A DNA stretch of 64,000 nt. It comes from Holothuria scabra (Eukaryota; Echinodermata; Holothuroidea; Aspidochirotida; Holothuriidae). Positions 15,501 to 24,500 of this stretch are shown here, piece by piece; the first letter of the stretch is position 1; the number at the start of each line of letters is the position of its first letter. The stretch is from NCBI GenBank assembly GCA_037179385.1, contig CM074185.1, forward strand, positions 8,985,371 to 9,049,370, given 5' to 3'. Both the position numbers and the translations under genes were made by a program. The notes under the pieces are model-generated. The model was not told where the DNA came from. It saw nothing but the letters and a program-made list of their open reading frames with translations, and made no database searches.

Positions 15501-18500
15501 TTTCGAGAGAAGATCATTTCTATTTGTGTTTAAACAAGTTGTTTACCTTGATAGTAATCATAGTTAACATATCATAAGAAGGAAGACTAGTGTAAATAAA
15601 TTAAATATCTTCAAACAATGGTAGGATTACTGATTAACATGTTTATCTTCTCATTTGCAGGGAATAATTTAGCATTCAAATTTTGTGTAGCAGTTTTGAA
15701 GATTTTTGCTGTCTTTCACACATTGTTTGTAAAAATACAAGGGTTATGCTTGAAAAAAATTGCTACACAATTTTTCATTTGTGTAGCAACTTGGCATGTT
15801 TGTGTAGCAAATTGCTATGCGATACTGGATAAATTATTCCCTGATTTGTCTTATACAACACTTTCATCTTATGGGTACATTCATATAGTCACGGTGCATG
15901 TGAATATTTTCAAACAGATTCATATTGCAGCTATGCGAGGCTCCTATTTCCTTCAGATACTTGCCCGATCTCTAATATCAATAATCAAATATCAATAGTG
16001 TTGGGAAACATTCAACGTAACCCCCACAATGATCAAATAAAAAACATGGCGGTAATTTGAATGTTGATAATTTTCCTGAAACGTGTTTCTTGTATTGAGT
16101 TCCCTCTAATCTGAGTGGACTACAGAGGGAAGTAAATAAGTCGATTATAATCAATGAATCTTTTGTTGGTCTCATTTTGTTGTTCTTTGAATTTTTAACT
16201 GCTTGAAAAATAAATAAAAAAGAATGCAGTTGCTTTCATCACTGTAAGAGCAAGGTAAAAGTAGAATTTTGCAAATGGGAAAATAAAACACAAAAAGAGC
16301 AAGAATAAATACATGTTTATTGCACATTTTTTTTTACAAGAAATTATTGCCATATATTTCAGTCCTCAATACTGTATTGTCTCGAGCAAAAATTATGGCA
16401 ATAATAAGAATTTTTGGTTCGCCCAACACTAGATAACAATAAAGCTTAAGGTAATTCAAAATTCTTCTTTTTGTCAAATAGACCCAACAACTGTAATGTA
16501 AATGCTGGTGTACATAATGAATAGGAAGAGAATATTTTGGGGCAGATTCATTTATCTTTGTGTTTCTTTTGATCCTACAGACTTTTCATGAATGTATCCA
16601 AACCACGCCCTAGCAATCACAGACTGATGATTATTTTTGTTGTGGGAGGGGTAACCTGTTCAGAAGTCAAGATGATTAAAGAGGCAGTGAATTCTAAGTC
16701 ACCTGATACACAGGTAAGTCTTTGTTATTACTCAGAAAATTAGTCTTGGTTGTAAAAAGGGCTAACTGCTACAAAATGCATTGCCAAAGACCATGCTTCT
16801 CCTCTCCCAAGCACATTTTCACCTACTGCCCGCCCTAAAAAAAAAAAAGAAAAAGATGTATAGTCACTTTGCCCACATTACTCTATAAAAGTGATGGGAC
16901 AAAGCAAACAAAAAAAGCAAACAAAATATAGATAATTATCCCCCCACCCCTCCCACTTTCCTGTTTAATGTTGCCCCAGCCAAGCCCAATGTGTCAAGAG
17001 GAACTGAAGGCAGGTTATGTTACCACGTGTTCTAAATTCCAGAATTGATACATGGAGCAGAGTTTGTCCTAGATATTTTCGTCAAGGATTGTAGAATATT
17101 TTTAATACATGTTGTCTCCTAGAAAAGAATTGAGTCTTATTGGAAACTATTTCTTTCATCTGCATTTCTACCTTCTATAGACAAATACAGACATGCAAGT
17201 GATGATTTGATTTTAGTTGGACATAAGTGTGGTCCATCACCTTAAATCTTTCAGATCTTTTGCTTATCTGTATCATGGCATGGTTGTGTACTAAAATACC
17301 CCTTGATTCCCTCAATTTCACTGAATATGAGGGTTTAATAAATTCATTTAGACAGTAAATAATGACGATCTAAGGCTGATGGACCCCACTTATGGCAGCC
17401 TACAGTCACCAAACACAAGTGCTGATGGAATTCATCTATAGATATGAGTCTGGTTTTTCAGGTAGGAGACTGCTTATGCATCTCCATTCAGTGTGTATAC
17501 ATACTGAAGTGGTTTTTGATAAGTCTTGGGGCTTTGTTACAGTCAAACCCTTTGGACAGTGGCTATGCATATTCATGATTTTAAATGTAACGTTTTATTC
17601 AGATTTACTTAACTTTTGCATTATAAAGGCAGGTTAAGTTGTCATTTCTGTTCTGCATTCCTTCAATTCCTTTCCCCTGTGGGTTTGGGGTTTGTAGAAT
17701 ATGCCCACGGTATTGCCCGTCTGTCATAAGAGGCGACTAAACGGGAGGACTAGAACAGTATTTGAACATTATGACACTATATAAAACATCTGTGTTAGTG
17801 TGTCGTTAAATGTTATCTAACTAACGAACTCCTTCAATTCCTCTTGCCACCTTCATCTACAAAATCACTTTTGAAAAGCACAAGCACAACATTGTCATGT
17901 ATGTTTTACCCATGGAGACAATTTTCTTGCAGTGGAAATAATGTAACAACACCTAATGGGCACAGTACGCCTATCAGATTTAAAGCTCTATTGCTAATCA
18001 GAATTTATTTCTAAAGCCCAAAATGTACCATTCAAGCTTAGTACCTTTATAAATGTGTCATATTTGATGGAACTAAGCAACTGTATAGAGAATGCATTTC
18101 CTATCGTACAACTTGGGAGTTCACCATTGGTCTGTTATTGAAAAGGCTTGTTCATGTTAAATATGCATCGTCATGTATCATGCCTAATTATAGCGTCTGA
18201 ATGGGAAACAACTTGACGCTGTACTACTTGTTTTCATTTAACGATACTTTGGGGGTCTTTGATACCGTGTTGACATGTTTGGCTGGTTACAACATATTAA
18301 TGAGATGCATCATAGCTCTTGTTACTTATTACATGAGCTTATCATTAACTGAGTGTGTGAGTGATATGGTATCAGTAATTGTCACTAACCTTTGCTCCAG
18401 GTAAGATTCGATGAACATCACATGAACAAATGAATTTTGTAGGTTGTGGAGGGGCTTGTTGCCTTGCATCATGTAATTGCCCTTTTGATATTTAATTTTC

Positions 18501-21500
18501 ATAAAGATTGTTTGATCTGTTGGAGTTGTATCTCCAGGGGCCTGTTCCACAAAGAGTTATGCACAGTCTTAAGTATGATTCACTGTTGACTTAAGTATTG
18601 GGAATCAAACTTAAGATTGTGAACAAATGAATTTTGTAGGTTTTGGAGGGGCTCGTTGCCTTGCATCATGTAATTGCCCTTTTGATATTTAATTTTCATA
18701 AAGATTGTTTGATCTGTTGGAGTTGTATCTCCAGGGGCCCGTTCCACAAAGAGTTATGCACAATCTTAAGTATGATTCACTGTTGACTTAAGTATTGGGA
18801 ATCAAACTTAAGATTGTGCGTAACTCTTTGTGGAACGGGCCCCTGGTCGGTAATATTTTGATGTGTATGGCAGTGTTTGTTAAATGAGTTGTGGACTCAT
18901 TTAGTTTAGAACTCTCCTTTGACTGCTGGCATTGAAATCTCACAATTGGTTAGATGGGATTTAAAGGGGAAGTTTAAGCAAAAACTTAATTTTCATATGT
19001 GAAAGAAGAAACAAATCTACACAGGGTGGTGAAAATTCCATTCAAATCGGACACATACCTCTTGAGATACCAGTGAATGAAGTCAGTAGATTTGTGTTCC
19101 AAAGTGAGTTTGAGTGCAGCAGAGCTTATATCACTTCCTCACATTGACAAGGAATTCTTTGTTTCCTTTTGTTTTATCACACTGTCGTGTTGACCTTGAA
19201 GTTAACAGGAAAAGGACCTCCCCCTCCGGGGGATGCAAAATTTGTAAAGTTCCCATGCCACTTATGCATTCACATTTTAATAATATGGGATTGTTGAGGG
19301 AAAAATTGACTCTAAAGTTTAAAGAAAAACAAAAGGCTGTGCACTAATGTGGGGATATGATGTCAAATGTGCTTGCTTCAAGTTCACTTTTTGTTGAAAA
19401 TGTGAAAACTTTACATGCTCATATCTTGAGAACCACACATCAGATTTCAATGCAAATTTCACCAAAATGCTTAGCATAAGCACCCCTTTAACATACCAAA
19501 TCTTGTTATGACCTTAAACCCTTCTTTTAAAGTGTACCTCAAGTCAAAAATATATATGAAAGACCATGAAAAATGAATTCTAACAGACCAACTCCCATCT
19601 TCATCGGACATTCCTCACCTGAGATGCTATATAAAATGTTGAAGCTTATTCACTCAAAACAAATTGGTCCATTGCTCAATAATTTGTGACTTTCTTGTTG
19701 TACAACTCACATTCTCTGCTTTGTAACCCTTTAAAATTAAAAATGTTTTATTGACCTTGAACACTTCCTGTTTGCTTGCATAGCATTTTCCACAGAGAGG
19801 ACTTAATTAATAACACCACCCTATAAGAGTAAGGGTCCTATCACACCTTGTTACAAGGTGCAGTAGTGTTTAGAAAAGCAAAGAAAGACAAAGATTGTAA
19901 TTTGAGTAGTACAGCACTGACATCACAAATTATTGCGCAATGTGCCATTTTAATTTGAGTGAATAAACGTCAACATTTTATATCTCAGCTTAGGAATGTC
20001 CTATGTCGGTGGGAGTTGGACTGTTAGAATTCATTTTTTATGGTCTTCAATATATATTTGAATTTTTTGACTGGAGGTACGCTCTAAAGACTCCAACATG
20101 AATGCTTTAAATGGAAGAATCCAATCAGCCCTTATGTTTAGTGACTGTAGGCCACCTTTAGTGGGGTCCATCAGCCTTAAATTGTCTTCATTTATTGTCT
20201 ACATGAATTTCAAACCCTCATATTCAGTGAAGTTAAAGGAATCTATGTACAATTTCAACCATCCATGATACAGGTAAACAAGGAAATTTGAAGATTAAAA
20301 GGTGATAGACCCCACCTACAGCCGACTGAAATCAGACCATCACTTGCTTTCCACATTAGTGTATAGTTTTAGCTTTATAAAAAGTTGGAGTTTGAATATG
20401 GTTAAAGTTCAAGTTTGTCTTCAAATACAGTGCAAACAAATTCAACTTCTCCCCTTGTGAAGCCTCTTATTACAGGCAGAGAATAACCTTGACATACTGT
20501 ATTCTACATACAACCCCCAATCCACAGGGGTGTTGAAGTCTTAAACATTACAACTGCCTACTACCATTAATCAGTCTAAAACCGACTTTTAGGCAGTTAA
20601 GTCTGATTTTTACTTGATGTTTGCACCTACAGTTTATAGCCACTGCAACCCTAAAATCAACAAAAAAAAAAAAATGCGATAAAACCTATTCAGCATTGTT
20701 GTGGCTATAGACTGTGGATGTTAACATCAAGTAAAAACGTGACTTACCACCCAAAAGTCAGGTTTTAGACTGTTTAGTGGTAGGCAGTTTTAGTAAGGGC
20801 TATTTAACATGATGACAGTGTATAACATTAGAGTACAGAAACAGATTCCCCTCCCAAAGGATGCTTTCCACGTGGAGTTTTCCAGCCACCTTTAAGGGCA
20901 ACCCCGGTATGCATGTACAGGCTTGCCCTTCAACATGGCGGTTACTCACACATATTTGTGACGTCAGAGAGAACTATCTATAGGGCTGCCACCATAACCA
21001 TTGCCATGGTATCCCTAGCCATAGCTGACTGAACAAGTTGTCCATCCTACAAAACATGCTATCAGACATATCAACTACCCCAACCCATGTGACCACAAAT
21101 ATAATTTAAGTCACCCAACATTCTGAAACCCCCTGACATACAGACCTATGCATTACTCATTTCACCCATCATGTCCTCAACATCTTACCCCCAGAATGTA
21201 CTTCTTTTCCCACAACTCCTCTGTCCATCAGCATTTACATCATGACACAGTTCAAACATCTTCACAATTTGATCCTTAATCATGCAATAACCTATTAAGT
21301 TATCCTTTTTGACATTTGTGTGGCTTTTACTTTATTTCCCTTTTTTGGTACTGCAGGAATAACTTTATTATATGTATTGAATAAATATTATGCTTTGCAG
21401 TTATCCTGCTATTCTGTAGTTTAGCTGTCTTAATGCAAAAAAAGGGGGGGGGGGGGGGAGGGGGTGTTCAATGCAAAGGGGAGGGCTTTTGGATGTTTTC

Positions 21501-24500
21501 TCCTTTCACTTAGTGGTGAAGTTTTTTATTAAGGTTAGGGACATCTTGAAGAATGGCAATTACCCCTTAAATTGTATATTTAATATTTCATTTTTCCTAG
21601 GTTGGGTCCTTTTAGAGTTCCAAATACTGTTACTAATTGTGACTCTTCTCTCTTCATTCCACTTGCAATAAAATTTTATGAAAGCAGATTTTAGTACAAT
21701 ATCACCCCTCTGCCTTGTTTTGAAGCTTTTTATTGTATTTATTAGCTCACACATGTACACAGTACATGTGTGAGGTTATCAAATGGGCCAGATGGCGTCA
21801 ACTTTTTAACAAAAGCCTGCTCCCTTTCCATTTGTGGAGATTTGGTTCTGAAATTTTGGTGTATGATTGTTTGTCAGTACAGCATTATAACCCACCTACT
21901 TTCATTCCAATGCAGGATTGTTAAGCATAATTTTTTAGCTATTTATGTAGAGTAGAGTTCATTGTGCCTGCTTAACAGTTAGCTGTTTATTCATTGTGCT
22001 GACTGCAGCTACTTGGTTGTGTGTTCAATTGCTGTCTTGCAAATGCCTTGCAAGCAGACTGTTGTTTGATGTCTGACCCACCTGTGGACACGGATCAGTG
22101 GTTTCTGCAATCACAGTGTCTTGAGATAATAGCACTGTATTGTGAAGAGAGCTTCATGGACTGAGCAGCTAGGGATACTTGACACACAAAATTGGGAACA
22201 ATTCTGTGGTCAAGTGTAGCCTACATGAAAGGAAACAGGCTTAATGTGGTGGGGACATCTGTTCTGTTTCTAGATCAATCAAGTTGGTCAAGGCAAGTAA
22301 TTGTGATAACTCTTTGAGTTCAAGCGCAGTAGGAGAGCCATTTGAGGAGCGATACATGTTTTTATTTTACCAGTGCAAATTCACACAGTGTTTCTTATGG
22401 ATTTATAGGAGAAACTAAATGTACTTTGCAGTACTTTAAAATATGCTTGATACATTCTACATATTTAGAATTTTTTCCAAAATGGTCCTAATTAAGTTTG
22501 TATAGCCCAACAGGTTTTCTTAATTTTACAAACTTTCGCAGTATATTTATAGATCTGTCAATTAGGTTGTTTTCTTTCTGATGTAAAAGTTTGCACTTTT
22601 TGAAAGAGGGAGGGGGGCTTTTAGCATACCTTGTGATTTTGCAGTAGGGTGTTGAGTTCTTTGGTCATTTTGTACCTGTTATTTACCATTGTTAAGGTAA
22701 GGAGGTTTTGTGGAAACAGATGAAGAAGTTATTGTTTGGGTTGCTATTTTTTACAGACAAGAGAGAATGTGTGAGCTACAACAGCATTGCTGTTCTAGTT
22801 TATAGTTGTTAAGTTCTTTATGTCTAACTTTCTCATTGCCGCTTATTCAATTCAATTCACATCCTATGTAGCTGATTCTACATTTCAGGGAATAATTTAG
22901 TGGTCAAATTTTGCATAGCAATTTTGCTGTTTCAGGGCTCTTCAATCACAAAATCACTAACAACCCATATGTTTAAATGTAGAAAATCTGCTACACAGTT
23001 TTGCACTTTGCTTACACAGCAATTTGTCCATTTTGTATAGCAAAATGCGATGCGATACCAGATAAAATATTCCCTGCATTTATTGATTCCTTGCTGTAGG
23101 CAGGCAAGGAATCTATGTGATGGTGATGTCGTGTGTGTGTGTGTGTGTGTGCGTGTGTGTGTGTGCGTGTGTGTGTGCCTGTGGGTTTGTCTTTGTGTAA
23201 AACAGAGGACCTAAACAATAGACTTCCAGGTCCTCGGTAGTAAATTCAAAAGATTTCTCAAGTCCTCGGTTGTCTAACAATAGACAGTCTATTGTGAAGG
23301 TTAGGGTTAAGTAAGCAGACACAATGGAGATAACAATGAAGTCCTCAGTTGTGTGTAAAAACACGACTGTGTGTGTATGTGTGTGTGTTTGTGACACTTG
23401 CTTGTAAACACGATATCTTAAGATAGGAATGTCCGACACTTTTCATATTTGATATATGGATTTATCATGTTGAGAGGAAGAACCCTATTGTTTTTGGTAG
23501 AGGTCAAAGGTCATTTGAGGTCACCAGCGGTAAAATTGCGAAAACGCCGAAAATGGCTTGTAAACACGATATCTTCAAAAAGGAGGGACAGATACTCTTC
23601 ATATTTGGTATATAGGTTTGTCATGTTGAGAGGAAGAAGTCTATTGTTTTTGGCTGAGGTCAAAGGTCATTTGAGGTCATCAGTGGTAAAAATGTGAAAA
23701 CACCGAAAATGGCTTGTAAACATGATATCTTCAGATAGGATTGCCCGACAATTTTCATACTTGGTGTATAGATTTTTCATGTTGAGAGAAAGAAGCCTAT
23801 TGCTTTTGGTAGAGGTCAAAGGTCATTTGAGGTCATCAGCGGTAAAATTGCCAAAACTTCGAAAATGGCTTGTAAACACAATATCTCCAGATAAGAGTAA
23901 CAGATACTTTTCATATTTGGCATATAGATTTGTCATGTTGAGAGAAAGAAGCCTATTGCTTTTGGTAGAATTCAAAGTTCATTTGAGGTCACCAGCGGTA
24001 AAATTGGGAAAATCCCGAAAATGGCTTTTAAACATGATTTCTTCAGATAGGAGTGACCGACACTTCTCATGCTTGGTATATAGGTTTGTCATGTTGAGAG
24101 GAAGAAGTCTATTGTTTTTGGCTGAGGTCAAAGGTCATTTGAGGTCATCAGTGGTAAAAATGTGAAAACACCGAAAATGGCTTGTAAACATGATATCTTC
24201 AGATAGGATTGCCCGACAATTTTCATACTTGGTGTATAGATTTTTCATGTTGAGAGAAAGAAGCCTATTGCTTTTGGTAGAGGTCAAAGGTCATTTGAGG
24301 TCACCAGCGGTAAAATTGCCAAAACTTCGAAAATGGCTTGTAAACACAATATCTCCAGATAAGAGTAACAGATACTTTTCATATTTGGTATATAGATTTG
24401 TCATGTTGAGAGAAAGAAGCCTCTTGTTTTTGGTAGAGGTCAAAGGTCATTTGAGGTCACCAGGGGTAAAATTGTGAAAATTCTGTGCCTAAAATGTAAA

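Noticed and set aside
15618..15998. 126-codon plus-strand frame
   Set aside because: It runs through a MITE with a clear target duplication and has no recognisable domain.
23012..23439. Minus-strand frames rich in His-Thr
   Set aside because: They are translations of the GT microsatellite; the same happens at 35335-35619.
23449..24477. Open frames of 82, 147 and 95 codons with 52-residue repeats
   Set aside because: They arise because the 156-bp repeat is divisible by three. Units have stops in the same frame, and the 145-bp relative would not keep a frame.
23401..24492. CRISPR array
   Set aside because: Units are contiguous 156-bp repeats without unique spacers, in an intron-containing animal gene.
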